Assembly: GCA_965246795.1 (NCBI GenBank)
Contig: CBDFFN010000013.1
Location: forward strand, 558,001-622,000
Direction: 5' to 3'
Length of the DNA: 64,000 nucleotides
DNA from: JAJXWB01 sp965246795
Lineage (GTDB): Bacteria; Pseudomonadota; Alphaproteobacteria; Rhizobiales; Beijerinckiaceae
A model generated the notes under the pieces. That model ran no database searches, was not told where the DNA came from, and saw nothing but the letters and a program-made list of their open reading frames with translations. The position numbers were made by a program, and so were the translations under genes. Below are positions 17,324 through 26,219 of this stretch, piece after piece. The first letter of the stretch is position 1; every line of letters begins with the position of its first letter.

Positions 17324-19111
17324 ATGAGCGTCGATTTTCCGATCGAGGTCAGCACAAGCCAGCCGCGCGCGCGAAAGATGCGTCGGCGGCTGGTGCGCAT
17401 GCGTCAGCTGCGGCGCGTGTTCACCATGCGTCTCGCCTCGTCGCTGACGCGGCGCATCATCGTCATCAATCTGGGCGGCCTCGTCGCCCTGATGCTCGGC
17501 TTTCTCTATCTCAATCAGTTTCGCGAAGGCCTGATCGACGCGCGTGTGCAGAGCCTACAGACGCAGGGCGAGATCATCGCCGCTGCCGTCGCAGCCTCCG
17601 CGACAGTCGACACAGACGCGATCACCGTCGATCCGGAAAAGCTACTGCAGCTTGCGCCCGGCCAGAGCGTCGGCTCCGACGAAAGCCTGTCGGCGCTCGA
17701 ATTTTCGATTAATCCCGAGCGCGTCGGGCCACTGCTGCACCGGCTCGTCTCACCGACGAAGACGCGTGCGCGCATCTACGACCGGGACGGCTATCTCCTG
17801 CTCGATTCAAAATCGCTGACGAGCCGCTCGACGATCTTGCGTTACGATCTCACGCCGACGCAGCCCGACGATCCGCCGGCCTTTTACGAGCGCTGGTGGA
17901 GCAGCCTGAAGAACCGGATCAGCCAGCCCGACCTGCCGCTCTACGAGGACATCGGCGGCGGCAACGGCAAGTCGTACCCTGAGGTCGCGCGATCGCTGAC
18001 CGGCTCCGAGGAATCGGTCGTGCGTATCAACGCGCGTGGTGAGACGGTGGTGTCGGTTGCCGTGCCGATCCAGCGCTTCCGCACTGTGCGCGGTGCGCTG
18101 CTGCTGTCGACGCAAGGCGGCGACATCGACGAAATCATCGCCAAGGAACGCTGGGCAATCGTTCGCATCTTCCTTGTCTCGGCCGGCGTGATGCTGCTGC
18201 TGTCGCTGTTCTTCGCCGGCACAATCGCCGAACCGATCCGACGCCTCGCGGAAGCCGCCGAGCGCGTGCGCTGGCGCATCAAGTCGCGACAGGAAATCCC
18301 GGACTTCTCCGATCGCACCGACGAGATCGGACATCTGTCCGGCGCTTTGCGCGACATGACGGGTGCGCTCTATGGGCGCATCGAAGCGATCGAAAGTTTT
18401 GCTGCCGACGTCGCGCACGAACTGAAGAATCCGCTGACATCATTGCGCAGCGCAGTGGAGACGTTGCCGATCGCCAAGACCGACGATGCACGCAAGCGTC
18501 TGCTTGCCATCGTGCATCACGACGTGCGCCGGCTCGACCGTCTCATCAGCGACATATCCGACGCATCACGCCTCGATGCAGAACTCGCGCGCGGCGATCT
18601 GCAGTCAGCCGATCTGTCTGCGGTGCTCGGCGCAGTCGTCGGCCTCGCGCAAGACGTTGATCGCGGCGACGATGTCGAGGTTCTGCTCGAAACCGCGGCC
18701 CCGCCAGCTGGCCGAAAACCCTGGCGCATTCTCGCGCACGATCTGCGACTGGGTCAGGTGTTCAACAACATCATCGACAATGCGCGTTCCTTCTCGCCGG
18801 AGGACACGACGGTGCGTGTCATGCTGCGGCCTGCGCGTGGCCAGAACCGCAATGGCATCCCGTGCGAAGGCTACGAGGTAAATGTCGACGACGAGGGGCC
18901 CGGCATTCCTGATCACGCATTGGAGCGCATCTTCGAGCGTTTCTACACCGACCGCCCGACTCAGAATTTCGGTCAGAACTCCGGTCTCGGCCTGTCGATC
19001 TCGCGCCAGATCATCGAAGCGCATGGCGGTCGCGTCCGCGCGGCCAACCGCATGTCGGGCGCGATGATTGTTGGTGCGCGCTTCACAGTCTGGCTTCCCG
19101 CCGAACAATGA
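17324..19111 (+). CDS. chvG: Sensor histidine kinase ChvG/ExoS
   Basis: A 595-residue inner-membrane kinase. A basic N-terminal tail (about 1-45) precedes the first membrane helix (IIVINLGGLVALMLGFLYL). A periplasmic sensor domain of about 200 residues follows, then a second helix (FLVSAGVMLLLSLFFAGTIA, about 285-305), a HAMP linker (EPIRRLAEAAERVRWRIKSR), the H-box FAADVAHELKNPLTSLRSAV and an ATPase domain with N box FNNIIDNARSF and G boxes VDDEGPGIP and GLGLSISRQIIEAHGG. It partners ChvI. In rhizobia the periplasmic repressor ExoR binds this sensor; exoR is not in the window. Its last 4 bases overlap the hprK start, so the two are translationally coupled. Confidence 0.96.
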   Translation: MSVDFPIEVSTSQPRARKMRRRLVRMRQLRRVFTMRLASSLTRRIIVINLGGLVALMLGFLYLNQFREGLIDARVQSLQTQGEIIAAAVAASATVDTDAITVDPEKLLQLAPGQSVGSDESLSALEFSINPERVGPLLHRLVSPTKTRARIYDRDGYLLLDSKSLTSRSTILRYDLTPTQPDDPPAFYERWWSSLKNRISQPDLPLYEDIGGGNGKSYPEVARSLTGSEESVVRINARGETVVSVAVPIQRFRTVRGALLLSTQGGDIDEIIAKERWAIVRIFLVSAGVMLLLSLFFAGTIAEPIRRLAEAAERVRWRIKSRQEIPDFSDRTDEIGHLSGALRDMTGALYGRIEAIESFAADVAHELKNPLTSLRSAVETLPIAKTDDARKRLLAIVHHDVRRLDRLISDISDASRLDAELARGDLQSADLSAVLGAVVGLAQDVDRGDDVEVLLETAAPPAGRKPWRILAHDLRLGQVFNNIIDNARSFSPEDTTVRVMLRPARGQNRNGIPCEGYEVNVDDEGPGIPDHALERIFERFYTDRPTQNFGQNSGLGLSISRQIIEAHGGRVRAANRMSGAMIVGARFTVWLPAEQ

Positions 19112-19575
19112 GCGCACTCGCAAGTCTTCCAAGGCCTCTCGCGATCCACGCAAGCGCGGTCTTGATCGGCGAGCACGCCGTCATCCTGCGCGGCGCATCC
19201 GGGTCGGGGAAAAGCGCACTTGCGCTTGCGCTGATTGCGTCAGCGGGCGCCCGCGGCCTGTTCGCGCGGCTGGTCGCGGATGATCGGGTCTTCGTGTCGC
19301 TTGCCGGCGGCCGGCTGATCGTGGCCCCGCATCCCGCCATCGCGGGGCGAATCGAGGAGCGTTTTGTCGGCATCGCGACCGTGCCGCACGAGGATGAAGC
19401 CGTTGCAGGCCTCGTCGTTGATCTGGAACCGCCCGGCGTTTCCCAAATGTTGCGACTGCCTGACGACGGACAGACGGTCACCTTTATCGCCGGCACGCGC
19501 CTGCCCCGTCTCATACTACCGGCAGGCGTTGCTGGCGCAGCAGACACGATCCTCGCCCGTCTTTCCCTTTCATGA
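19108..19575 (+). CDS. hprK: HPr kinase/phosphorylase, catalytic domain only
   Basis: A 155-residue protein holding only the C-terminal kinase domain of HprK. Motifs: Walker A GASGSGKSALALAL (about residues 29-42), LVADDRVFVSLAGGRLIV and APHPAIAGRIEERFVGI. Firmicute HprK is about 310 residues with an extra N-terminal domain; the short form is normal in alphaproteobacteria, so this is not a truncation by mutation. It phosphorylates or dephosphorylates the conserved Ser of HPr, two genes downstream. The start ATG overlaps the chvG stop (ATGA). Confidence 0.92.
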   Translation: MSALASLPRPLAIHASAVLIGEHAVILRGASGSGKSALALALIASAGARGLFARLVADDRVFVSLAGGRLIVAPHPAIAGRIEERFVGIATVPHEDEAVAGLVVDLEPPGVSQMLRLPDDGQTVTFIAGTRLPRLILPAGVAGAADTILARLSLS

Positions 19576-19726
19576 ACGGATTGCGCGCAATTCACTTGCC
19601 AATGCGGAACGTCGGCACAATATGGCGCGCCTTTGCCGGGGGGCGCAGGTTGTTGGGTCTCGAACGCGGACAGAAAGCGCGTCGCGCCCGGAGCGGAGCT
19701 GTCGCGTCCATGATCGGTTGCGTTCG

Positions 19727-20128
19727 ATGATCGGCATGGTGCTCGTCACGCACGGCCATCTCGCGACGGAGTTCCGAGCGGCGCTCGAACATGTCGTCGG
19801 CGTGCAAAGGCAGCTTGCGACGATTTCCATCGGCCCTGAAGACGACATGGAAAGCCGCCGGCGCGACATCATGACGGCAGTGGCGGGCGTCGAGACCGGT
19901 CAGGGCGTGGTTTTGCTGACCGACATGTTCGGCGGCACACCGTCGAACCTTTCGATCTCCGTGATGAACGGCAAGTCTGTCGAAGTCGTCGCCGGCATCA
20001 ATCTGCCGATGCTGATAAAGCTCGCATCGGTCCGCGAGACTTGCACGCTCGATCAGGCGGTGGTGCAGGCGCAGGACGCCGGCCGCAAATATATTCAGAT
20101 CGCCAGCCGCGTGCTCAGCGGCAAATAG
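19727..20128 (+). CDS. PTS EIIA component, mannose/fructose family (ManX/PtsN-type regulatory)
   Basis: A 133-residue EIIA of the mannose (IIA-Man) fold. It starts MIGMVLVTHGHLATEFRAAL, with the phosphorylated His at residue 9 in VTHG. VVLLTDMFGGTPSNLSISVMNG is the signature second half. Its partners are HprK and HPr next to it. No EIIB, EIIC or EIID gene is present, so it most likely serves as a phosphorylation-state relay and not in sugar transport. An in-frame extension upstream to 19364 lies antisense or out of frame over hprK and is not conserved. A 151-nt gap after hprK may hold its own promoter. Confidence 0.92.
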   Translation: MIGMVLVTHGHLATEFRAALEHVVGVQRQLATISIGPEDDMESRRRDIMTAVAGVETGQGVVLLTDMFGGTPSNLSISVMNGKSVEVVAGINLPMLIKLASVRETCTLDQAVVQAQDAGRKYIQIASRVLSGK

Positions 20129-20137
20129 GGGAACAGT

Positions 20138-20458
20138 TTGGACAGCGAATCGGATTGTTCCGACGCACAGACGCCGCTGCCCGAAGGCGCAGTTTCGCGC
20201 ACGATGCAGATCGTCAACAAGAAGGGCCTGCACGCGCGCGCAACGGCGAAATTCGTGCATTGCGTCGAGCGCTTCACCTCCGAGATCACCGTTAGCCGCT
20301 GCGGCGAGACGGTGAACGGCACATCGATCATGGGCATTCTGACGCTCGGCGCGGGCATCGGCACGTCGATCGCTGTCATCGCGAAGGGCGACGACGCGGG
20401 TGAGGCGCTGGACGCCATTGCGGCGCTGGTCGCAAACCGCTTCGGCGAGGACGAATAG
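20138..20458 (+). CDS. HPr family phosphocarrier protein
   Basis: A 106-residue HPr with an N-terminal extension of about 20 residues (DSESDCSDAQTPLPEGAVS) compared with the standard 85-90. The EI-dependent site is the His of NKKGLHARATAKFV (about residue 32). The HprK-dependent Ser is in NGTSIMGILTLGAG. The start codon is TTG, 9 nt after the EIIA stop. It carries phosphate from EI (not in the window) to EIIA and is switched by the HprK encoded just upstream, forming the regulatory PTS of Rhizobiales. Confidence 0.93.
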   Translation: MDSESDCSDAQTPLPEGAVSRTMQIVNKKGLHARATAKFVHCVERFTSEITVSRCGETVNGTSIMGILTLGAGIGTSIAVIAKGDDAGEALDAIAALVANRFGEDE

Positions 20459-20463
20459 GGCTT

Positions 20464-21300
20464 TTGCCGTCCAATATCCCGATTCCGGCGAGTCTTTCCG
20501 AACTCGACGCACAGGCACAACGCTTCGACACACCCTGCGGTCGCGGCACGATGCGCTGGCGTGTTTGGGGTGACGGCGAACCGCTGCTTCTGCTGCATGG
20601 CGGCTCCGGCTCGTGGATGCACTGGGCGCGCAACATTCCGGTGCTGGCGCAACGCTTTCGTGTGATTGCGCCGGACACGCCGGGGCTCGGGCAATCGTCG
20701 CGACCGGATAAGCCGGAGGCGCTGTCGTCCTACGCGGACGCACTCGTGCGTGGTTTGCTGGATGTCGTCGGCGACGCGCGCGAAATCGACATCGGCGCGT
20801 TTTCCTTCGGCAGCATCGTCGTCGGTGCGATGCTCGCGCACCCCGGCATCGCGATCCGGAAACTCGTGCTGGTCGGGCCGGCGGCGCTCGGCGTGTCGAA
20901 ACTCGACGGCGAACTTGTCGCGGTGCGCCATCTGCACGGCGAAGAGCGACGGCGTGCGAATGCGAAGAATCTCGCGATTCTGATGTTCGCCGACGCAGCG
21001 AACATCGACGACACCGCGATCGACATTCAAGTCTGGAATACGCGCCATACGCGCACGAACAGTCCGGCATTCGCGCGCACGACGACACTGCGCGATGCGC
21101 TGATCGCATGGGATCGGCCGCTCGCCACGATCACCGGCGAGCGCGATGCGACATCGAAGCCGGCGCTTACGACGCCGGTTCTACGCGCCATTCGGCCCGA
21201 TGCCGACATCCGCGTTCTGTCCGGCATCGGCCATTGGTGCATGTACGAAGGTGCGGATGAATTTAACGCGACGCTGTTGAATGCGCTGAAGACGCTCTGA
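20464..21300 (+). CDS. Alpha/beta-fold hydrolase
   Basis: A 278-residue hydrolase that begins at a TTG, 5 nt after the HPr stop. Core features: the oxyanion strand LLLLHGGSGSWMHWARNIPVL, the nucleophile elbow GAFSFGS (the usual first Gly of GxSxG is Ala here), the acid region TGERDATSKP and the catalytic His in ISGIGHWCMYEGADEF-like context (LSGIGHWCMYEG). It resembles MhpC-type C-C bond or ester hydrolases; the substrate is unknown. In many rhizobia ahcY follows HPr, so this gene is a local substitution. Likely cotranscribed with the PTS genes. Confidence 0.85.
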   Translation: MPSNIPIPASLSELDAQAQRFDTPCGRGTMRWRVWGDGEPLLLLHGGSGSWMHWARNIPVLAQRFRVIAPDTPGLGQSSRPDKPEALSSYADALVRGLLDVVGDAREIDIGAFSFGSIVVGAMLAHPGIAIRKLVLVGPAALGVSKLDGELVAVRHLHGEERRRANAKNLAILMFADAANIDDTAIDIQVWNTRHTRTNSPAFARTTTLRDALIAWDRPLATITGERDATSKPALTTPVLRAIRPDADIRVLSGIGHWCMYEGADEFNATLLNALKTL

Positions 21301-21312
21301 GTTCGAAGCTCA

Positions 21313-22044
21313 CTACTTCAACCCGAAATACGCCTTTCGCAGATCGGCGTCATCGTTCATCGCCGCGACGGTACCAGAGAAACGAATATGGCCACCTTCG
21401 AGCACCAGCACGCGGTCGGCAATATCGAGAAAGCCGATATTCTGCTCGGCAACGAGCAACGATAGGCCACGTCCTCGCAGTGACGACAATGCGCGCAGCA
21501 CCTCGCCGACGAAAAGCGGCGACAGGCCCGCCGACGGCTCGTCCATCACGAGCAGTTTTGGCGCGCTCGCGAGCGCCTTCGCGATACCGAGCATTTTCCG
21601 CTGCCCACCCGATAGCGACGACGCCGCCTGCCAGCGTTTCTCGAAGAGCACGGGAAATAGCGCATAAAGCTCGTCCGCCCGGCGTTTCACTTCGGCGCGG
21701 CCAGCGGATCGCGCTCCGACGCGAATGTTTTCCGCAATTGTAAGATCGGGGAACACGCCGAGCTCCGACATATAGGCCATGCCGTTTCGCATGCGTTTGT
21801 CGGTGCGAGTGCGGGTGATGTCGGCGCCGTCGAACTGCACGCTGCCGGCCTTTGCCGCGAGCAAACCGACAAGCACTTTAAGCGCCGTCGTCTTGCCGGC
21901 GCCATTCGCGCCGAGCAGCAGCACAGTCTCTCGTGCGAAGACGTTGAGATCGACACCCCACAGCACCTGCATCGGCCCATAGGCCGCGGTAAGGCCGCGT
22001 GCGGCGAGCAACGGGGTTGTGCCGTCAGGCGGCGGGGCGGACAT
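21313..22044 (-). CDS. livF: Branched-chain amino acid-type ABC transporter ATPase (LivF)
   Basis: A 243-residue ATP-binding protein: Walker A LLGANGAGKTTALKVLVGLL, Q-loop region NGMAYMSELGVFPDLTI, ABC signature SSLSGGQRKMLGIAKAL, Walker B LLVMDEPSAGLSP and the switch His region VAEQN (the usual His position after Walker B). It is the last gene of the leftward transporter set and overlaps livG by 20 nt. With LivG it drives import across the inner membrane. The HAAT family imports branched-chain amino acids but also urea, amides and aromatic acids, so the substrate is open. Confidence 0.93.
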   Translation of the reverse strand: MSAPPPDGTTPLLAARGLTAAYGPMQVLWGVDLNVFARETVLLLGANGAGKTTALKVLVGLLAAKAGSVQFDGADITRTRTDKRMRNGMAYMSELGVFPDLTIAENIRVGARSAGRAEVKRRADELYALFPVLFEKRWQAASSLSGGQRKMLGIAKALASAPKLLVMDEPSAGLSPLFVGEVLRALSSLRGRGLSLLVAEQNIGFLDIADRVLVLEGGHIRFSGTVAAMNDDADLRKAYFGLK

Positions 22045-22759
22045 GCGGCTTGCCGAGAAAGACTTCGATCACGCGCGGATTCTGCATGGCCTGCGCGAGG
22101 GGCCCGCCAAAAATCTCCTTCCCGGCATTCATCACGACGACGCGGTCGGTCACCTGTTCGATGAAGCCCATGAGATGCTCGACAACGACGATCGCCATGC
22201 CTGAACGCGCGAGCACGCGGAGCCGTGCGGCGACCGCATCGAGCTCCGCAGGATTGAGACCGGCAGCAAGTTCGTCGACAAGCAGAAGTCGCGGCCCCGT
22301 TGCCAGAGCGCGCGCGAGATCGAGCATCTTCTGCTGCGCGCTGTTGAGTTCGCGCGCGGGGCGGTTTTTGACGGCGGCAAGGTCCAGATCACCGAGCAGT
22401 TGATCCACCGAAGGGCTACGGTCGTGATCGGACCCATAAGTCTTCGCAACCTGCACATTCTCGCGCACGGTAAGTTGCGCGAACGGTTTCGGGATCTGGA
22501 ACGTACGATTGATGCCGAGATGCACGAGCTTGTGCGACGGCAGGCCCGCGAGTGGCTTGTTGGCAAGGAACACTGCGCCACCATTCGGCTTGTAGAGCCC
22601 GCTCACGACATTGATGCAGGTCGTCTTGCCCGATCCGTTCGGCCCGACGAGACCGAGTATCTCGCCAGCCGCGACGGACAGCGTAAGACCATCCAGCGCG
22701 CGAAACGCACCAAACGTCTTTACCAGTTTATCGGTGCGCAGGATCGGCTCAGACGCCAT
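22025..22759 (-). CDS. livG: Branched-chain amino acid-type ABC transporter ATPase (LivG)
   Basis: A 244-residue ATP-binding protein with Walker A LVGPNGSGKTTCINVVSGLY, the LivG-type HLGINRTFQIPKPFAQLTV after the Q-loop region, a divergent ABC signature region ARELNSAQQKMLDLARAL, Walker B LLLVDELAAGLNPAE and the switch VEHLMGFI. The signature lacks the canonical LSGGQ (here LNSAQQ), a substitution seen in some LivG proteins. It overlaps livM by 11 nt and livF by 20 nt, so it is tightly coupled. Confidence 0.93.
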   Translation of the reverse strand: MASEPILRTDKLVKTFGAFRALDGLTLSVAAGEILGLVGPNGSGKTTCINVVSGLYKPNGGAVFLANKPLAGLPSHKLVHLGINRTFQIPKPFAQLTVRENVQVAKTYGSDHDRSPSVDQLLGDLDLAAVKNRPARELNSAQQKMLDLARALATGPRLLLVDELAAGLNPAELDAVAARLRVLARSGMAIVVVEHLMGFIEQVTDRVVVMNAGKEIFGGPLAQAMQNPRVIEVFLGKPHVRPAA

Positions 22760-23669
22760 GCGCGCGCCTGCGGGTGAAGAGCGACACGAGGCCCGTCGGA
22801 AGGAACAACACCACCAGCATGATGAGGATGCCGTAGATGAGCTGAAAATATTGCGGCGTCGAAACGCCGATGAAATTGTACATGCCGTAGAGGATCAGCA
22901 CGCCGAGGATCGGGCCGATTAACGTTGAAACGCCGCCGAACAGCGCAAAGACGATGGCGAAGATCGAGAACTCCGCGCCGAAGACCGTCTCGGGATAAAA
23001 GACCGACACGTACCAGGCATAGACGCCACCTGCGAGACCCGCGATCAGCGCGCAGATCATCCACGCGATGGTGCGCGCCCGCACGACATCAATGCCGGCC
23101 ATCGCGGCGCTGACGGCATCTTCGCGCAAAGCCTGCAGCGACAGGCCGAACTGCGAATTTCGCAGCCATACGACGACAAGCATCGTCGCGGCCATGATGC
23201 CGACCGCGCTCAAGTAAGCGAGCTTCGGATCGAAGACACCACGCAGCGCGACGCCGTACGGACCTTTCGTGATCGGTTCCAGCGCAGGATTGGCGACGAA
23301 GTGCAGGACAGCGAGCGATGCCGCGAGACTCGCGATGGAGAAATACGCACCTGACAAACGCAGTAGTGGGATCAACAGCACGCCAAGCAGCAGTGCCGCG
23401 ATGCCGGCGCAGATCAATGCGAGGCCGGCGGGCGATGCAAGATGCATCACGGCGAGCGAGAAACCGTAAGCACCCGCGCCGAAGAAACCGACATAGCCAA
23501 ACGGCAGATAGCCCGTGAAGCCGTAAAGCACGTTCACGCCCTGCGCGAGCGTAAGAAAAATGACGAAGTTGAACAGCATCAACTGGTTCGGAAACACGTT
23601 CGGCAGCAGCGCGAACGCCACCGCCAAAGGTACGACGATAAAAAACGTCTGCAGCAGCCACCTAGGCAA
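22749..23669 (-). CDS. livM: Branched-chain amino acid-type ABC transporter permease (LivM)
   Basis: A 306-residue permease with about nine hydrophobic helices. The conserved EAA-like loop region is QALREDAVSAAMAGIDVVRARTIAWMI. The family stretch FGYVGFFGAGAYGFSLA lies near residue 50. The proposed start is a TTG at 23669 (PRWLLQTFFIVV follows) with TAAGG six bases upstream and 8 nt after the livH stop. A longer open frame up to 24131 runs antisense-like over livH and has no family similarity. Works with LivH as the membrane pore. Confidence 0.9.
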   Translation of the reverse strand: MPRWLLQTFFIVVPLAVAFALLPNVFPNQLMLFNFVIFLTLAQGVNVLYGFTGYLPFGYVGFFGAGAYGFSLAVMHLASPAGLALICAGIAALLLGVLLIPLLRLSGAYFSIASLAASLAVLHFVANPALEPITKGPYGVALRGVFDPKLAYLSAVGIMAATMLVVVWLRNSQFGLSLQALREDAVSAAMAGIDVVRARTIAWMICALIAGLAGGVYAWYVSVFYPETVFGAEFSIFAIVFALFGGVSTLIGPILGVLILYGMYNFIGVSTPQYFQLIYGILIMLVVLFLPTGLVSLFTRRRAHGV

Positions 23670-23677
23670 AGGACACC

Positions 23678-24613
23678 TTAAGCAAGCCGCACCTGCCGTC
23701 CGAGAAGACCGCTCGGTCGCACAAGCAGAATTGCAATGAGGAGCAGATAAGGCAGCAGGTTTGCCCAAGTGGAAAGATAGGTCTGCACCAGCATGTAGGA
23801 GATGCCGTAGATGAGCCCACCGAGCACGGTGCCAAGCGGATTGCCGAGCGAGCCTACGACGATGACGGCGAAAGATGTCACTGTCGCTTCGACGCCAATC
23901 GCTGGCGTGATCGATCCGAGCATGAAGGGCGCAAAGACGCCCCCGATCGCCGCGAGCACAAGCCCGATCGCGAAGGCGAAGGCCGAGACGCGATGCACAT
24001 CGATTCCGGTGGCAAGCGCTTCGTCCCGACGCGACATGACGGCACGCGTGAGCGTACCGAGCCGCGTCTGGTAGAGGTAGAGATAGACAAATAGCACGCA
24101 GATGAGGCTCGCCGCGCCAGCCATCACCCATGCGACCGGAAAGCTCTGGCCGAAGATCGAGACGGGGCCGTCTTCGATCGTCTGGCCGGTGAGTGTTTTC
24201 ACGATGACGCCAAGCGCCGTGCCGAGTTCGCTGCCGGGGATTGAGCGCTCGCTGGTGCCCCAGAGGATTGTCGCGACGGCTTCGATCACCTGGCTCAGGC
24301 CGAAGAACAGGATGATCGACAGCATTTCCGGATCGCGCGCTTTCAGCAGGCGCGGGACAAGCAGGTAGTAGAGCGGCAGGCCGATGATGGTAAAAACGAC
24401 GGCGCAGATCGGGATCACCCAGACCGGATTGATGCCCGTCAGCGTGTAGCTCCAGAAGGCGAGATAGGCGCCGAGCATGAGGAAGTCGCCATGCGCGAGA
24501 TTGACGATGCGCATGACGCCGAAGACTAGGTTAAGTCCGAGCCCGACGAGGCTGAAGTATAGCCCGTAGAGCAGCCCGGCGAAGATCGCGTAGGCGAGCA
24601 TGCTGTCAGTCAT
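23678..24613 (-). CDS. livH: Branched-chain amino acid-type ABC transporter permease (LivH)
   Basis: A 311-residue permease starting MTDSMLAYAIFAGLLYGLYF, the usual LivH opening. The family core VFGVMRIVNLAHGDFLMLGAYLAF is at about residues 30-53, the cytoplasmic loop AVMSRRDEALATGIDVHRV at about 190-208, and VVGSLGNPLGTVLGGLI near 245. The start at 24613 is chosen over 24697, whose extra 28 residues are encoded by the family A repeat. The gene is first of the livHMGF block. The binding-protein gene lies upstream beyond that repeat. Confidence 0.93.
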   Translation of the reverse strand: MTDSMLAYAIFAGLLYGLYFSLVGLGLNLVFGVMRIVNLAHGDFLMLGAYLAFWSYTLTGINPVWVIPICAVVFTIIGLPLYYLLVPRLLKARDPEMLSIILFFGLSQVIEAVATILWGTSERSIPGSELGTALGVIVKTLTGQTIEDGPVSIFGQSFPVAWVMAGAASLICVLFVYLYLYQTRLGTLTRAVMSRRDEALATGIDVHRVSAFAFAIGLVLAAIGGVFAPFMLGSITPAIGVEATVTSFAVIVVGSLGNPLGTVLGGLIYGISYMLVQTYLSTWANLLPYLLLIAILLVRPSGLLGRQVRLA

Positions 24614-24649
24614 AGGCGCTGGTCTTGAACGGTGGTTCCAGAACAACGA

Positions 24650-24755
24650 CCTCATCCTGAGGTGCTCGGCGCAGCCGAGCCTCGAAGGACGGCGCAACCG
24701 TCATGGCTGATCCTTCGAGGCATTCGCGTGCCGCGAAAGCACCTCAGGATGAGGT
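24650..24755. repeat. Family A inverted-repeat pair (copy 2)
   Basis: One unit, CTCATCCTGAGGTGC ... GAGCCTCGAAGGACG (24650-24691), faces an inverted unit, GATCCTTCGAGGCATT ... GCACCTCAGGATGAGG (about 24710-24754). It separates the transporter's binding-protein gene from livHMGF, all reading leftward. As in enteric histidine and maltose operons, such a repeat could stabilise the binding-protein mRNA and lower expression of the membrane genes. Confidence 0.85.
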
Positions 24756-24774
24756 TTACGCAAGTGCAACTTCG

Positions 24775-26040
24775 TCACGGCCGGGGATAAATTGCCTGAC
24801 CGTTCGCCTGCTCTGCCGGATACAGCGCCTTCAGCGAAAGGTGGCCGGCGCTATCGGGCTGAAATTGCCCGAGCGGCGTAAGCTCGCCGATCTGCGCGCC
24901 CATCGAGTCGAGCTCGAACGCGCCGTCGATCGTCTTCAGCTTGCCGGACTGCGCGAAGATCGCGCGCCGCAGCTCGAGTTGTTCGAGACTGTTCACTTCC
25001 GACATAGCTTTTTCCAGCACAAGCCCCGTCGTGTAGCCCGCGATGGAATTGAAGCCGAACTCGACCTTGGCATCGGGGTATTTCTTCTTCCACGCATCGC
25101 GAAACTGCGTCAGCGTCATACCGTGCTCGACCTTATATTCGTAGTCGATGGCGGTGACATAGGTCATCACATATTGCAGGCCTTTCGCACCGACATTCTT
25201 CTCGAGCAGCTCCTGTTCAAGGCCGGGATAGATGCAGAACAGCCCTTTGAACTTGATGCCCGAATCCTGAACGTTGCGCAGGAAAGCAATGTCGTTCGGA
25301 GCGTAGCCGAGATGCACGACGAAATCCGGGTTCGATGCGCGGATATTGTTGAGGATGACGGTGTAATTCGACGTCTCCGTCGGGACGCCCTGATCGAAAA
25401 CGATCTCGATCGGCGCGCCGCTCTCCTTGATGAACTTGCGGACCGAGTTGGCCTGAGTGCCGGTGAACTCGTTCGTCGAATAAAGGATCGCGACGCGCTT
25501 GATGCCGGCGGCGGGACCTTTCTGCGAAATCCAGTCGGCGAGCGGTTTCGGCCAGATCGTCGAGGCGGGGTCCGCCATCAGCGCGATGTAAGGATTGTCC
25601 GGCGTGAAGAACGTCGCGCCCGTCCCGGTCTGGTTGATCAACATCATCTTGCGGTCGCGCGCGATCGGCACCGCGACCGATGTCAGCACGGAGCCTGAAT
25701 CGGCGATCAGCACATCGACCTTGTCCTGCGTGATGAGCTGGTCGTAGAGCGTCGCCGCGGTCGCCGTGTTGCTCTGGTCGTCGTAGGCCACGAGCTTAAT
25801 CGGAATCTTCTTGTCGAAGGCTTTCACATAGACGCCGCCTTCGCTGTTCTTCTGGTCGATCCACAGTTTTAGGCCGTAGTGCACAGGCATGGAGATCGAG
25901 GCGTAGCGGCCGGCAGATGCGTAGAGCGTCCCGAACTTGATTTCCGCCGGCGCGTCGGCAGCGGAGGCGGCCAACGGTGCCAACGTCAGAGTGCCGAATG
26001 CGGCCACGGCCGCAGACAGAATGGACCGGCGACGCAGCAT
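24775..26040 (-). CDS. ABC transporter substrate-binding protein, LivJ/LivK-like
   Basis: A 421-residue periplasmic binding protein. The N-terminus MLRRRSILSAAVAAFGTLTLAPLAASAADAP is a signal peptide with an Arg-rich n-region. The mature part shows the type I fold of the HAAT family: IKFGTLYASAGRYASISMPV, VAYDDQSNTATAATLYDQLI, LINQTGTGATFF and VAILYSTNEFTGTQANSVRKF. The ATG at 26040 has GGAGGG upstream; a start at 26052 is possible. It is the first gene of the leftward transporter set. The ligand is not predictable. The family includes binders of amino acids, amides and aromatic acids, and the box genes are 3 kb away. Confidence 0.9.
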   Translation of the reverse strand: MLRRRSILSAAVAAFGTLTLAPLAASAADAPAEIKFGTLYASAGRYASISMPVHYGLKLWIDQKNSEGGVYVKAFDKKIPIKLVAYDDQSNTATAATLYDQLITQDKVDVLIADSGSVLTSVAVPIARDRKMMLINQTGTGATFFTPDNPYIALMADPASTIWPKPLADWISQKGPAAGIKRVAILYSTNEFTGTQANSVRKFIKESGAPIEIVFDQGVPTETSNYTVILNNIRASNPDFVVHLGYAPNDIAFLRNVQDSGIKFKGLFCIYPGLEQELLEKNVGAKGLQYVMTYVTAIDYEYKVEHGMTLTQFRDAWKKKYPDAKVEFGFNSIAGYTTGLVLEKAMSEVNSLEQLELRRAIFAQSGKLKTIDGAFELDSMGAQIGELTPLGQFQPDSAGHLSLKALYPAEQANGQAIYPRP

Positions 26041-26219
26041 GCTTCCCTCCAAAATTTCTTCTCGTTGGCGCGGACGCTAGTCGCGCTGTTGCATCCGCGC
26101 AATGGAGGCCTTCCGAAGAGGCATGCTTAAGCGATCGTAAACCCTTTCGACCGACCTTCCCCCTCGTCCGCTCCGTTCGCCAAAACCCTTCCCGCTCAGG
26201 TCAGTACGATTTCGTTTGC

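Noticed and set aside
19108..19575. hprK as a truncated pseudogene
   Set aside because: The short kinase-domain-only form is the normal alphaproteobacterial type and its Walker A and DDR motifs are intact.
19576..19726. Possible small gene between hprK and the EIIA gene
   Set aside because: Frames here are short or continuous with neighbours and show no conserved motif; treated as a spacer.
23670..24131. N-terminal extension of livM
   Set aside because: It runs antisense-like through livH in another frame and lacks permease features; a TTG with ribosome site at 23669 fits the family.
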